Assembly (NCBI RefSeq): GCF_003001935.1
Contig: NZ_PVNG01000019.1
Span: 124,001 to 188,000 of the forward strand
From: Nonomuraea fuscirosea
Lineage (GTDB): Bacteria > Actinomycetota > Actinomycetes > Streptosporangiales > Streptosporangiaceae
Direction of reading: 5' to 3'
DNA length: 64,000 nt
Numbering within the stretch: position 1 is the stretch's first letter; every line of letters starts with the position of its first letter. The notes below the pieces were generated by a model. That model ran no database searches. It worked only from the letters and a program-made list of their open reading frames with translations, and was not told the DNA's origin. Below, piece after piece: positions 18,145-26,411 of this stretch. A program made the translations under genes and the position numbers.

Positions 18145-18267
18145 CGTCTACCTGTATAGGTACGGCGATAAAACCTGACATCTTGGCATGTCGGGGGAGG
18201 GGTCCTCCAGGACCTACGATGGGGTTGAGAACTTACCGAATCGCCGTGAGAGCCCGTGAGGATGACC

Positions 18268-19188
18268 GTGTCCAGCAGCACGCCAGAAAGCACCCCTGTC
18301 ACCGGAACCGTCACCGGAACCGCGCGCGTCAAGCGCGGCATGGCCGAGATGCTCAAGGGCGGCGTCATCATGGACGTCGTCACCCCCGAGCAGGCCAAGA
18401 TCGCCGAAGACGCCGGCGCGGTCGCCGTCATGGCCCTGGAGCGCGTGCCCGCCGACATCCGCGCCCAGGGCGGCGTGTCCAGGATGAGCGACCCCGACAT
18501 GATCGACGGCATCATCGCCGCCGTGTCGATCCCCGTCATGGCCAAGGCCCGCATCGGCCACTTCGTCGAGGCCAGGGTGCTGCAGGCGCTCGGCGTCGAC
18601 TACGTGGACGAGTCCGAGGTGCTCACCCCGGCCGACTACGCCAACCACATCGACAAGTGGCAGTTCACCGTGCCCTTCGTGTGCGGGGCCACCAACCTGG
18701 GCGAGGCGCTGCGCCGCATCACCGAGGGCGCGGCCATGATCCGCTCCAAGGGCGAGGCCGGCACCGGCGACGTCTCCAACGCCGTCACGCACATGCGCAC
18801 GATCCGGGCCGAGATCAAGCGCCTGACCTCGCTGCCTGAGGACGAGCTCTACGTCGCCGCCAAGGAGCTGCAGGCCCCCTACGAGCTGGTCGCCGAGGTC
18901 GCGCGGACCGGCAAGCTGCCGGTCGTGCTGTTCACCGCCGGCGGCATCGCCACCCCGGCCGACGCGGCGATGATGATGCAGCTCGGCGCCGAGGGCGTCT
19001 TCGTGGGCTCGGGCATCTTCAAGTCGGGCGACCCGGCCAAGCGCGCCGCGGCCATCGTCAAGGCCACCACGTTCTACGACGACCCCGACGTCATCGCCAA
19101 GGTCTCCCGCGGCCTGGGCGAGGCCATGGTCGGCATCAACGTCGACGAGATCCCGCAGCCGCACCGGCTGGCCGAGCGCGGCTGGTGA
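18268..19188 (+). CDS. pdxS: Pyridoxal 5'-phosphate synthase lyase subunit PdxS
   Basis: Synthesises PLP from ribose 5-phosphate, glyceraldehyde 3-phosphate and ammonia supplied by PdxT, in a dodecamer with up to 12 PdxT. The 306-residue barrel contains VKRGMAEMLKGGVIMDV near its N terminus, the catalytic lysines in MAKARIGH and IRSKGEAGTG, and the phosphate-binding FTAGGIATPADAA and VFVGSGIF segments. GTGAGG at 18256-18261 lies 6 nt before the GTG at 18268, which gives a normal PdxS length; ATG 18262 and GTG 18256 are alternatives. A TACGAT -10 lies at 18215-18220. Its partner pdxT is 2.6 kb away, beyond phoD and marR. Confidence 0.95.
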   Translation: MSSSTPESTPVTGTVTGTARVKRGMAEMLKGGVIMDVVTPEQAKIAEDAGAVAVMALERVPADIRAQGGVSRMSDPDMIDGIIAAVSIPVMAKARIGHFVEARVLQALGVDYVDESEVLTPADYANHIDKWQFTVPFVCGATNLGEALRRITEGAAMIRSKGEAGTGDVSNAVTHMRTIRAEIKRLTSLPEDELYVAAKELQAPYELVAEVARTGKLPVVLFTAGGIATPADAAMMMQLGAEGVFVGSGIFKSGDPAKRAAAIVKATTFYDDPDVIAKVSRGLGEAMVGINVDEIPQPHRLAERGW

Positions 19189-19244
19189 CATCGGGCGCGT
19201 CGGTGCAGGTCACAGGCTCGCGCGCGTGAGACGATCACCTACGG

Positions 19245-19342
19245 CAGGCCGGGAGCCCGATGACCCGGCCTGGCGGGGGCGCTACACCTGACGGCGATTT
19301 TCGCCGGAGAAGGCGGCATCCGCGAAGGATGTCGCCTTTTTC
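19245..19342 (+). terminator. Hairpin plus U-tract terminator between pdxS and phoD
   Basis: A 9-bp hairpin (CAGGCCGGG with CCCGGCCTG, 19245-19272) is followed 36 nt later by a strong intrinsic terminator (19309-19342) with a 12-bp stem (one G-U pair) and a run of five T. This ends pdxS transcription. Two stacked structures upstream of phoD could also be an attenuator leader if a promoter lies between 19189 and 19245, but I recognise no known riboswitch class. Confidence 0.8.
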
Positions 19343-19354
19343 GTGTTGTGTGGT

Positions 19355-19376
19355 GTTCACCGCGTAGTCATGATCT
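19355..19376 (+). promoter_or_regulatory. Possible PHO box upstream of phoD
   Basis: Two adjacent 11-nt units, GTTCACCGCGT and AGTCATGATCT, resemble the direct-repeat PHO box (core TTCA / GTCA) bound by PhoP in streptomycetes. The second unit is weak. The site lies 52 bp before the start of a PhoD phosphatase, a classic PhoP target. Confidence 0.4.
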
Positions 19377-19427
19377 TCGGTCAGGCTACGGGGCGTCCCC
19401 TCACCCGAGATCGTCCAGGAGCGCCGC

Positions 19428-21113
19428 ATGTCACTCAACCGCCGGCATTTCCTCGTCACCGGTTTAGGAGCAGGCGCCGCCGCGGCCGTCCCGGCCGCCG
19501 CCGCGCACGCCGAACCGGAACCCGACCCCGCCGCCGAGACGGCCCAGAGCCTGGCCTCGCGCGGGCTGCGTACCGACCCGTTCACCCTCGGCGTCGCCTG
19601 CGGCGACCCCGACCACGAGGGCTTCGTGCTGTGGACCAGGCTCGCCCAGCAGCCGATGGCCGAGGACGGGCTCGGCGGCATGCCCGGACGACCCTTCCCC
19701 GTGCAGTGGCAGGTGTACGCCGACGAGCGCGCCCGCCGCGTCGTGCGCGCCGGGGTGAGCGTCGCCACGCCCGAATGGGGGCACAGCGTGCACGTCGAGG
19801 TCTCGGGGCTGAGGCCGGACCGCGAGTACTGGTACCGCTTCCGCGTCGGCCCCTACGTCTCGCCGCTCGGCCGCGCCCGCACCGCGCCGCACCCGCTCTC
19901 GTACGGCGGTGCCCTGAGCATGGCCTTCGTCTCGTGCGCCCAGTACGAGCACGGCTACTTCACCAGCTACCGCCACCTGGCCGCCGAGCGCCCCGATTTG
20001 ATCCTGCACCTGGGCGACTACCAGTACGAGTACACCCGCGACACCTACACCATCCCCGGCGGCAACGTCCGCCACCACGAGGGCCCCGAGACCGAGACGC
20101 TGGCGAACTACCGCCAGCGCCACGCCCAGTACAAGGCCGACCCCGACCTCCAGGCCGCGCACGCCGCCGCACCGTGGTTGGTGGTCTGGGACGACCACGA
20201 GCTGGACAACAACTGGGCCGGCGAGGTGCCCGAGAAGCCGGAGGTCCCCCAGCCGGGCTTCCTGAGCAGGCGCGAGGCCGCCTTCCGCGCGTACTACGAG
20301 AACATGCCGCTGCGCCGCGCCTCGATCCCGCGCGGCATCGACATGCAGCTCTACCGGCGGGTCAGGTGGGGCAGGATGGCCACGTTCCACATGCTCGACA
20401 CCCGCCAGTACCGCGACGACCAGGGCTGCGGCGACGGCTACCGCGACTGCCCCGCCGCCGCCGACCCGGCCCGCTCTATCACGGGCGCGGCGCAGGAGGA
20501 GTGGCTGCTGGACGGCTTCCGCGCCTCCCGCGCCCAGTGGGACATCCTGGGCCAGCAGGTCTTCTTCGCCCAGCGCGACAACAACGCCGGCCCCGCCAAG
20601 GTCACCTCCATGGACGCCTGGGACGGCTACGTCGCCTCACGGCGGCGCATCACGCAGGGGTGGATGGACGCTCAGGTGCGCAACCCCGTGGTGCTCACCG
20701 GCGACGTGCACGCGCACTGGGCCAGTGACCTCAAGCTCGACTACGACGACCCGACCGGGCCGTCGGTGGGCTCGGAGCTGGTGGCCAGCTCGATCTCGAC
20801 GGGCGGTGACGGGGCCGACTCCGACCCGGCGCAGCACCCGTTCCTGGCCATCAACCCGCATCTGAAGTTCTACAACAACCAGCGCGGGTACGTGCTGACG
20901 ACGATCGAGCGCGACCAGCTGGCGGCCGACTTCAAGGTCGTGCCGCAGGTCCGCACGCCGGGCGCCGACGTCCACACCCGGGCCACGTACGTCATCGAGG
21001 ACCGCGTGCCCGGGGTGCAGCAGACGTACCTGCGCCCGCTCGACCCGGCGCTGCGGCTCGGACGGCGGATCACGGCGGAGGAGACGGTCCGGCTGGAGAC
21101 CGAGCGGCCGTAG
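19428..21113 (+). CDS. phoD: Tat-exported PhoD-family alkaline phosphatase
   Basis: A 561-residue secreted phosphodiesterase/phosphatase that releases phosphate from organic esters outside the cell. The N terminus has the twin-arginine motif LNRRHFLVTG followed by an Ala-rich stretch and AHA cleavage site. An N-terminal Fn3-like PhoD domain (about 50-150) precedes the metallophosphatase core with SCAQYEHGYF, HLGDYQYEY, VVWDDHELDNNW and LTGDVHAHW, which supply the metal ligands. The ATG is preceded by CAGGAGCG. It sits between pdxS and pdxT and is probably transcribed from its own promoter behind a possible PHO box, so its expression should follow phosphate rather than PLP need. Confidence 0.93.
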   Translation: MSLNRRHFLVTGLGAGAAAAVPAAAAHAEPEPDPAAETAQSLASRGLRTDPFTLGVACGDPDHEGFVLWTRLAQQPMAEDGLGGMPGRPFPVQWQVYADERARRVVRAGVSVATPEWGHSVHVEVSGLRPDREYWYRFRVGPYVSPLGRARTAPHPLSYGGALSMAFVSCAQYEHGYFTSYRHLAAERPDLILHLGDYQYEYTRDTYTIPGGNVRHHEGPETETLANYRQRHAQYKADPDLQAAHAAAPWLVVWDDHELDNNWAGEVPEKPEVPQPGFLSRREAAFRAYYENMPLRRASIPRGIDMQLYRRVRWGRMATFHMLDTRQYRDDQGCGDGYRDCPAAADPARSITGAAQEEWLLDGFRASRAQWDILGQQVFFAQRDNNAGPAKVTSMDAWDGYVASRRRITQGWMDAQVRNPVVLTGDVHAHWASDLKLDYDDPTGPSVGSELVASSISTGGDGADSDPAQHPFLAINPHLKFYNNQRGYVLTTIERDQLAADFKVVPQVRTPGADVHTRATYVIEDRVPGVQQTYLRPLDPALRLGRRITAEETVRLETERP

Positions 21114-21162
21114 CCTTGCCGTACCCGCGTCGCGCCTTCTTCCGGCGGTCCGGCGCGGAAGG

Positions 21163-21175
21163 TTAGCCGGGCTAA
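21163..21175 (+). promoter_or_regulatory. Palindromic operator overlapping the marR promoter
   Basis: TTAGCC-G-GGCTAA is a perfect inverted repeat lying 9 bp before the MarR start codon and running into the -10 hexamer TAAGTT (21173-21178). Its position and symmetry fit an autoregulatory MarR operator. Confidence 0.6.
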
Positions 21176-21184
21176 GTTGGTGGC

Positions 21185-21700
21185 ATGAGAGACGATCTCA
21201 CCGAGCTGGCCGGCCACGTCTCCACGGTGCTGCGCCACCTGGTCCTCCTGCTGCGGCGCACCGTCGCCGGCCAGCCCGTCACCAGCCAGCAGTACGGCGT
21301 CATGGGTTCGCTCGAATCCGGCCCGCGCCGCATGACCGGGCTGGCCGAGGAGCACGGCGTCCAACTGCCCACCATGACCGTGCAGATCAACCGGCTGGAG
21401 GAGGCCGGCCTGGTCAGCCGGAGCGCCGACCCCGCCGACGCGCGCGTCAGGACGGTCGAGCTCACCGAGGAGGGCCGGGAGCGGCTGCGCGCCGTCCGCC
21501 AGGCCAGGATCGGCCGGCTCGCGCGTGAACTGGAGGCGCTCACGGAGGAGGAGCGCGCCACCCTCGCGGCCGCCCTGCCCGTCCTGGCCAAACTCGGCCG
21601 CAAGGAGTCGCCCTGCCCGTCCTGGCCAAACTCGGCCGCAAGGAGTCGCCCCGTCCGTGACCGGCCCTTGCACGGCCGCAAGGAGTCGCCCCGTCCGTGA
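21185..21700 (+). CDS. MarR-family transcriptional regulator with duplicated C terminus
   Basis: A 171-residue winged-helix regulator. The MarR fold is clear: SQQYGVMGSLE, the recognition helix LPTMTVQINRLEEAGLVSR and the wing RSADPADARVRTVELTEEG (residues about 37-105), with helical dimerisation segments on both sides. The normal domain ends near LAKLGRKE (residue 142). The remaining residues are produced by a 38-bp and a 40-bp tandem duplication; together 78 bp, so the frame is restored and the protein ends in the repeated peptide GRKESPRP. The ATG lies 6 nt after a TAAGTT -10, so the mRNA is probably leaderless. A palindrome at 21163-21175 suggests autoregulation. Ligand unknown. Confidence 0.85.
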   Translation: MRDDLTELAGHVSTVLRHLVLLLRRTVAGQPVTSQQYGVMGSLESGPRRMTGLAEEHGVQLPTMTVQINRLEEAGLVSRSADPADARVRTVELTEEGRERLRAVRQARIGRLARELEALTEEERATLAAALPVLAKLGRKESPCPSWPNSAARSRPVRDRPLHGRKESPRP

Positions 21701-21770
21701 CCGGCCCTCGCGCGGCCGCAAGGAGGAGCCCCGCCCAATACGGCCCTCGCGCGGCCGCCCCCTGCCGGAA
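21573..21770 (+). repeat. 38/40-bp tandem repeats at the marR 3' end
   Basis: One 38-bp unit is duplicated (starts 21573 and 21611). A partly overlapping 40-bp unit containing GGCCGCAAGGAG recurs at about 21633, 21673 and 21713, with a decayed copy near 21751. The array spans the marR C-terminal codons and most of the spacer before pdxT. Confidence 0.9.
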
Positions 21771-21830
21771 GATGTCGGGCCGTCCTGGTGTTGAATTGTC
21801 GGAACCCGTACCCGGACGGAAGGATCGACT

Positions 21831-22409
21831 GTGCCCACGATCGGTGTACTCGCCCTCCAGGGGGACGTGCGGGAGCATGCGCGCATGCTCCAGGAGGCCG
21901 GCGCGACGGCCGTGGCCGTGCGCCGCCCCGCCGAGCTGGACGCGGTCGACGGCCTGGTCATCCCCGGCGGCGAGTCGACCACGATGTGGAAGCTCGCCGA
22001 GACGTTCGACCTGCTCGACCCGCTGCGGATGCGCATCAAGGAGGGCCTGCCCGCCTACGGCTCCTGCGCCGGCATGATCATGCTGGCCGACAGGATCGAG
22101 GACGGCGTCGCCGGCCAGCAGACCATCGGCGGCATCGACATGGTGGTCAGGCGCAACGCGTTCGGCCGTCAGGTCGACTCCTTCGAGTCCGACCTGACCT
22201 TCGCCGGGCAGCGCGTGCACGCCGTCTTCATCCGCGCGCCCTGGGTCGAATCCGTCGGCGCGGACGTCGATGTGCTGGGCAGGGCCGAGCCTGGGGATAG
22301 GATCGTCGCGGTCCGTCAAGGGCCGTTGCTCGCGACGTCGTTCCATCCCGAGCTCACCGGGGACGTCAGCGTGCACCGTTACTTCGTAGACATGGTGAGG
22401 GAGCTCTAG
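21831..22409 (+). CDS. pdxT: Pyridoxal 5'-phosphate synthase glutaminase subunit PdxT
   Basis: The glutaminase partner of PdxS; it hydrolyses glutamine and passes ammonia to the synthase. The 192-residue class I amidotransferase has GVLALQGDVREH at the N terminus, the GGEST oxyanion segment, the nucleophile in YGSCAGM and the His-Glu pair in SFHPELT. GGAAGGA at 21818-21824 lies 6 nt before the GTG start. yebC follows 3 bp after the stop, so pdxT-yebC are cotranscribed. The usual adjacency to pdxS is broken by phoD and marR. Confidence 0.95.
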   Translation: MPTIGVLALQGDVREHARMLQEAGATAVAVRRPAELDAVDGLVIPGGESTTMWKLAETFDLLDPLRMRIKEGLPAYGSCAGMIMLADRIEDGVAGQQTIGGIDMVVRRNAFGRQVDSFESDLTFAGQRVHAVFIRAPWVESVGADVDVLGRAEPGDRIVAVRQGPLLATSFHPELTGDVSVHRYFVDMVREL

Positions 22410-22412
22410 GTA

Positions 22413-23162
22413 ATGTCCGGCCACTCCAAATGGGCGACGACGAAGCACAAGAAGGCCGCGCTCGACGCCAAGCGCGGCAAGCTGTTCGCCAAGCTCATCA
22501 AGAACATCGAAGTGGCGGCCCGGACCGGTGGCCCTGACCCGGACGCCAACCCCACCCTCTTCGACGCCATCTTCAAGGCCAAGAAGAACTCCGTGCCCAA
22601 CGACAACATCGAGCGGGCGCGCAAGCGCGGGGGCGGCCTGGAGGCCGGCGGCGCCGACTGGCAGACCATCATGTACGAGGGCTACGCGCCCGGCGGCGTC
22701 GCGGTGCTCATCGAGTGCCTCACCGACAACCGCAACCGCGCGGCCTCCGAGGTGCGCGTCGCGCTCACCCGCAACGGCGGCTCGCTGGCCGACCCCGGGT
22801 CCGTGTCCTACATGTTCAACCGCAAGGGCGTCGTGATCGTGCCCAAGGACGGTCTCGACGAGGACACCGTGCTGATGGCCGTGCTGGAGGCGGGCGCCGA
22901 GGAGGTCAACGACCTCGGCGACACCTTCGAGGTCGTCTCCGAGGCCGGCGACCTGGTCCCGGTCCGCAAGGCGCTCCAGGACGCCGGGATCGACTACGAC
23001 TCGGCCGAGTCCAGCTTCCTGCCGACGATGAGCGTGCCGCTCGACGAGGAGGGCGCCAAGAAGGTGTTCCGCCTCATCGACGCGCTGGAGGACAGCGACG
23101 ACGTGCAGAACGTCTTCGCCAACTTCGACGTCTCCGACGAGGTTCTCGCCGCGCTCGACTGA
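22413..23162 (+). CDS. yebC: YebC/PmpR-family protein
   Basis: A 249-residue member of the YebC/TACO1 family, recognised by its N terminus MSGHSKWATTKHKKAALDAKRGKLF and the DNRNRAASEVRVALTRNGG segment. Members were first described as transcription regulators; recent work on some members shows they help ribosomes through proline stretches. The position between pdxT and the ruv genes is conserved in many bacteria. The start is 3 bp from the pdxT stop. 164 bp of spacer without strong signals precede the next gene. Confidence 0.95.
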   Translation: MSGHSKWATTKHKKAALDAKRGKLFAKLIKNIEVAARTGGPDPDANPTLFDAIFKAKKNSVPNDNIERARKRGGGLEAGGADWQTIMYEGYAPGGVAVLIECLTDNRNRAASEVRVALTRNGGSLADPGSVSYMFNRKGVVIVPKDGLDEDTVLMAVLEAGAEEVNDLGDTFEVVSEAGDLVPVRKALQDAGIDYDSAESSFLPTMSVPLDEEGAKKVFRLIDALEDSDDVQNVFANFDVSDEVLAALD

Positions 23163-23326
23163 CCGTTCCCCGGCGCGTGCGTGCGCCTGTGCGTTCGGGC
23201 AGGTCCGGGCCGCTTTTCGAACGCCGGTCCGACGTGCGGGGTGCGGACCGCCGCCTGAGAGCCGGTAGTCCCCGGCCGGTCTGTCGGGCGTGCGTGCCGA
23301 GCCGGGGCGAAGTAGGGTCGGGCGAC

Positions 23327-25144
23327 GTGACTTCCCCCAACCCGCCCCGGCCGAACCTGTCGGCGCTCGGCTGGCTGCTCGCCGTGCCCGCGCTGCTCGG
23401 CGCCCTCATCACGCTGGTCCTGCCGACCGTCCAGACGCTCTGGCTCAGCTTCCAGAGCGGCGGCGTCATGCGGGAGAGCGCCTACGCGGGGACGGCCAAC
23501 TACGCGGACCTGCTCGGCGACGGCGCGTTCTGGCGGGCGCTGGGCTTCACGCTCTCGCTCACCCTGCTCCCGCTGCTGGTCGCCGTGGTGGTGGCGCCGC
23601 TGCTGGCGCTGGCGCTCGACCGGGCCGGCGCCTGGCCGAGGCGGGCGGGACGGGTCGTGCTCTCGCTGGCCGTGGTCACGTTCTCGCCGGTCGCCGTCGC
23701 GGGCGCGTGGACGCGCGGGCTGAGCCCGGAGTCGTCCGGCCTGACCGCGCTGGCCCAGGGGCTGCGCGAGCCCGGCACCGCGCCGTGGACGCTGCGGCTC
23801 ATCGTCGCCGCCGGCACGTTCGGCATCGTGTGCGCGCTGGCCGTGCTCGCCTACCTGCCCGCTCTGCGCGGTGGTTCCGCCGTGCCCGCGACGCTCGCCG
23901 TGGCCGCGCTCGTCCTCCTGGCCACCGTCGCCACCGGCGTCCAGACGTTCTCCATCGGCATGGTGCTCACGCGCGGAGGCCCTCAGCACGCCACAGAGAC
24001 GCTGGCGGGCCTGCAGTACGACTACGCCTTCAGAATGGCCCGGTTCGGCCCTGGCGCGGCCGTGGCGGCCCTCTCAGGGGTGATCCTCGGCGTGCTGGGC
24101 GTCGTCGCCACGCTCGTCGCGGTGCTCTCCCGGCTGCGCATCACGCTGACGCCCCGCCTCAAGCCGGCTCAGGGCGCACCTGAGCTGAAGGGCGGACCCG
24201 TACCTCATGACCCGTTCGAGACTCCGGGCGGGCCCGTACCCCACGGCGAGGCCGCACCTTACGGAGGCGCGCAGGCACCGCAGGGCGTACCCGCGTTTCA
24301 CGGATCGCCGGCGGCGCCGGGCGGGGCGTACGGCGCGGGCACCGGCTCACCGGCCGCTCCCGGCGGGGCGTACGGCGCGGCCGTCGGCCGGCGGACGGCC
24401 GGGACCGGATGGGTGGCGGCCGGCGTGGTCGCGCTGCTGATCTTCGCCGCGGCCTGGGTGCTGCTCTCCTGGCCCTGGATCGACGGCGTGCTCGCCACCC
24501 CGTCCGCACCCGCCTCGACCCTGCGGACCCACGTCAACACCTGGGTGCCCGCCCTGGCCGGAGCCCTGGTCTCGGTGGGGGTGGCCTACCTCGCCGCGCT
24601 CGGCATCGGCGGCCTGCGCCCGCTCGGCCGGGGCAGCGAGTGGCTGCTGCTGGCGTTCGCCCCCTGGTTGTTCGTCGGCCCGGGCCCGCTCGGCGTCGCC
24701 AACTGGCAGAACGCCCGCAACCTCGGCCTCATCGACTCCTTCCCCGCCCTCGTCCCGCCGCTGCTGGTGAGCGTGCCCGCCCTGCTCGTGCTCACCCTGC
24801 TGTGCAAGGGGCTGTCCGAGCGCTCGGGCGGCGACTTCTTCGGCGGCGTGCTGCTGCCCTCGCTCCCCATGGCGGGCATCCTGGCCGGCGCCGTCACCCT
24901 CGTGAACGCCCACGACCTCAGCTGGCCGCTCCTCGTCGCGCAGCAGGCGGACGTCCACACCACGCCGGTCAGCCAGGTGACCAGGCTCGGCTCCTTTGCC
25001 GGAGGCACGCCCGACATCGGCGCCGCCACGCCGCTGCTCGTGGTCGCCGTCGCGCTCGCCGCCCTCGTGGCCGCGCAACTCCTCTACCTCGACCGGCTCG
25101 CCGTCACGACTAATGGTTCGCCGGTACGTACGGACGCTGCGTAA
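23327..25144 (+). CDS. Fused permease-like membrane protein (MalF-MalG-like), EAA loops missing
   Basis: A 605-residue protein with two membrane halves joined by a Pro/Gly-rich linker (about residues 285-360). The first half resembles MalF/UgpA permeases (NYADLLGDGAFWRALGFT; LTRGGPQHATETLAG near its end). The second resembles MalG/UgpE (NLGLIDSFPALVPPLLVS; DLSWPLLVAQQ). In both halves the cytoplasmic EAA loop that docks the ATPase is absent: in the second, SERSGGDFFGGVLLPSLP stands where EAA...G is expected. No ATPase or solute-binding gene is near. The linker contains a duplicated GSPAAPGGAYGA unit. The GTG start lies 8 nt after TAGGGT (23313-23318), so it is probably leaderless. It may be a degenerate transporter turned to another membrane role; function unknown. 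Confidence 0.75.
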   Translation: MTSPNPPRPNLSALGWLLAVPALLGALITLVLPTVQTLWLSFQSGGVMRESAYAGTANYADLLGDGAFWRALGFTLSLTLLPLLVAVVVAPLLALALDRAGAWPRRAGRVVLSLAVVTFSPVAVAGAWTRGLSPESSGLTALAQGLREPGTAPWTLRLIVAAGTFGIVCALAVLAYLPALRGGSAVPATLAVAALVLLATVATGVQTFSIGMVLTRGGPQHATETLAGLQYDYAFRMARFGPGAAVAALSGVILGVLGVVATLVAVLSRLRITLTPRLKPAQGAPELKGGPVPHDPFETPGGPVPHGEAAPYGGAQAPQGVPAFHGSPAAPGGAYGAGTGSPAAPGGAYGAAVGRRTAGTGWVAAGVVALLIFAAAWVLLSWPWIDGVLATPSAPASTLRTHVNTWVPALAGALVSVGVAYLAALGIGGLRPLGRGSEWLLLAFAPWLFVGPGPLGVANWQNARNLGLIDSFPALVPPLLVSVPALLVLTLLCKGLSERSGGDFFGGVLLPSLPMAGILAGAVTLVNAHDLSWPLLVAQQADVHTTPVSQVTRLGSFAGGTPDIGAATPLLVVAVALAALVAAQLLYLDRLAVTTNGSPVRTDAA

Positions 25145-25155
25145 GTTGGCTCATT

Positions 25156-26298
25156 GTGGAGATTCGCAACATTACGCCCGAAGACTTCGACGACGTCCTC
25201 GACGTCCGCAGGCGCTCGTTCGGCCCCGTGCCCGCCGCAGACAGGGAGAAGTGGCGCCAGGCCGCGCTCGTGACGGTGGCCGAGGGCCGCTACCTGGGCG
25301 CGTTCGACGGCTCGCGGCTGGCCGCCGCGGCGCGGCTGCGCCGGTTCACGCAGTGGTGGCACGGCCGGCCGCAGGCCATGGCCGGGGTCGCCGGGGTCAC
25401 CGTCAACCCCGAGGACCGCGGGCGGGGCGTCGGCACGCGGATCATGCGGGCCGTCATGGACCGCGCGGTGGAGCTGGGTGACGCGGTCTCCGCGCTCTAC
25501 CCGGCCACCACGCCCATCTACCGGGGCATCGGCTACGAACACGCGGGAGCCAGGCGGACCGTCAGGCTCCCCGCCGAGTCGCTGCGCAGGATCCGCCCGT
25601 CCGGCCCGGTCAAGCTGCGCAGGATGGGGCCGGGCGACGGCGGCGAGGTCGTCTCCGTACTGCACCGCGCCCACGCCGCCGCCCGCTCCAGCGGCCCGAT
25701 CTCCTACGACGAGCACACGTGGAACCTGTGGCTGGCCGACGAGGACGACTTCCTCTACCTCGCCGACGACGGCTACGCGATCTACCGATGGAAGGGCGGC
25801 GACATCGAGGTCGAGAACCTCGTCGCCGCCTCGCCCGACACCCTGCGGGCCCTGTGGTCGATGGTCGGCAGCGCGTCCTCGGTCGCCCGTGACATCGTCG
25901 CGACCGTGGCGCCCGACGACCCGGTGCTGTGGCTGCTGCCCGACCGGACGAAGGAGCAGGTCACGGAGACGCGGTGGATGTTCAGGGTGCTGGACGTGGC
26001 GGCGGCGGTCGGGCGCAGGGGCTACCCGGCGCACGCGGCCTGCGACGCCGTCGTCACCGTGGACGACCCGACGCGGGGCGGGGGCACGTGGCGGCTGGAC
26101 ATCTCCGGCGGATCCGGCACGGCCACACCGGCCGAGGGTCCCGGCGTCACGCTTTCAGTGAACGGATTCTCCGCCCTGTACGCCGGCATCCCGCCGTACA
26201 CGCTGCGCCTCAGCGGTCTCATGTCCGGAGATGACCGCCATGACCAGGCACTCGAAGCGGCCTTCGCCGCCCGGCCGTACATGCTCGACTACTTCTGA
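25156..26298 (+). CDS. Eis-like GNAT acetyltransferase
   Basis: A 380-residue protein with the three-part Eis architecture: an N-terminal GNAT domain with the acetyl-CoA loop in VTVNPEDRGRGVGTRIMR (about residues 75-95), a second degenerate GNAT domain, and a C-terminal sterol-carrier-like domain. The chain ends in DYF; Eis enzymes use the C-terminal carboxylate in catalysis. Characterised relatives acetylate amines of aminoglycosides, peptides or proteins; the substrate here is unknown. The GTG start is 8 nt after TAAGTT (25142-25147) with no Shine-Dalgarno sequence, so a leaderless mRNA is likely. ruvC follows under its own promoter. Confidence 0.88.
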   Translation: MEIRNITPEDFDDVLDVRRRSFGPVPAADREKWRQAALVTVAEGRYLGAFDGSRLAAAARLRRFTQWWHGRPQAMAGVAGVTVNPEDRGRGVGTRIMRAVMDRAVELGDAVSALYPATTPIYRGIGYEHAGARRTVRLPAESLRRIRPSGPVKLRRMGPGDGGEVVSVLHRAHAAARSSGPISYDEHTWNLWLADEDDFLYLADDGYAIYRWKGGDIEVENLVAASPDTLRALWSMVGSASSVARDIVATVAPDDPVLWLLPDRTKEQVTETRWMFRVLDVAAAVGRRGYPAHAACDAVVTVDDPTRGGGTWRLDISGGSGTATPAEGPGVTLSVNGFSALYAGIPPYTLRLSGLMSGDDRHDQALEAAFAARPYMLDYF

Positions 26299-26355
26299 CG
26301 CGCGCGTTTCCCCGCTGACCGCGTGTTTCCCGATGCGCCCGCGCGCCCGCCGGAG

Positions 26356-26383
26356 TAAAGTCTCCTGCCGAACAGGTGTTCTG
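26356..26383 (+). promoter_or_regulatory. ruvC promoter with LexA-type SOS box
   Basis: A -10 hexamer TAAAGT (26356-26361) is followed by CCGAAC-AGGT-GTTCTG (26368-26383), which matches the actinobacterial LexA box CGAAC-N4-GTTC at its core. The box would cover the transcription start about 40 bp upstream of ruvC. Confidence 0.7.
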
Positions 26384-26411
26384 GTCCCCGGTCTTTCTTG
26401 GAGGCATGCCG

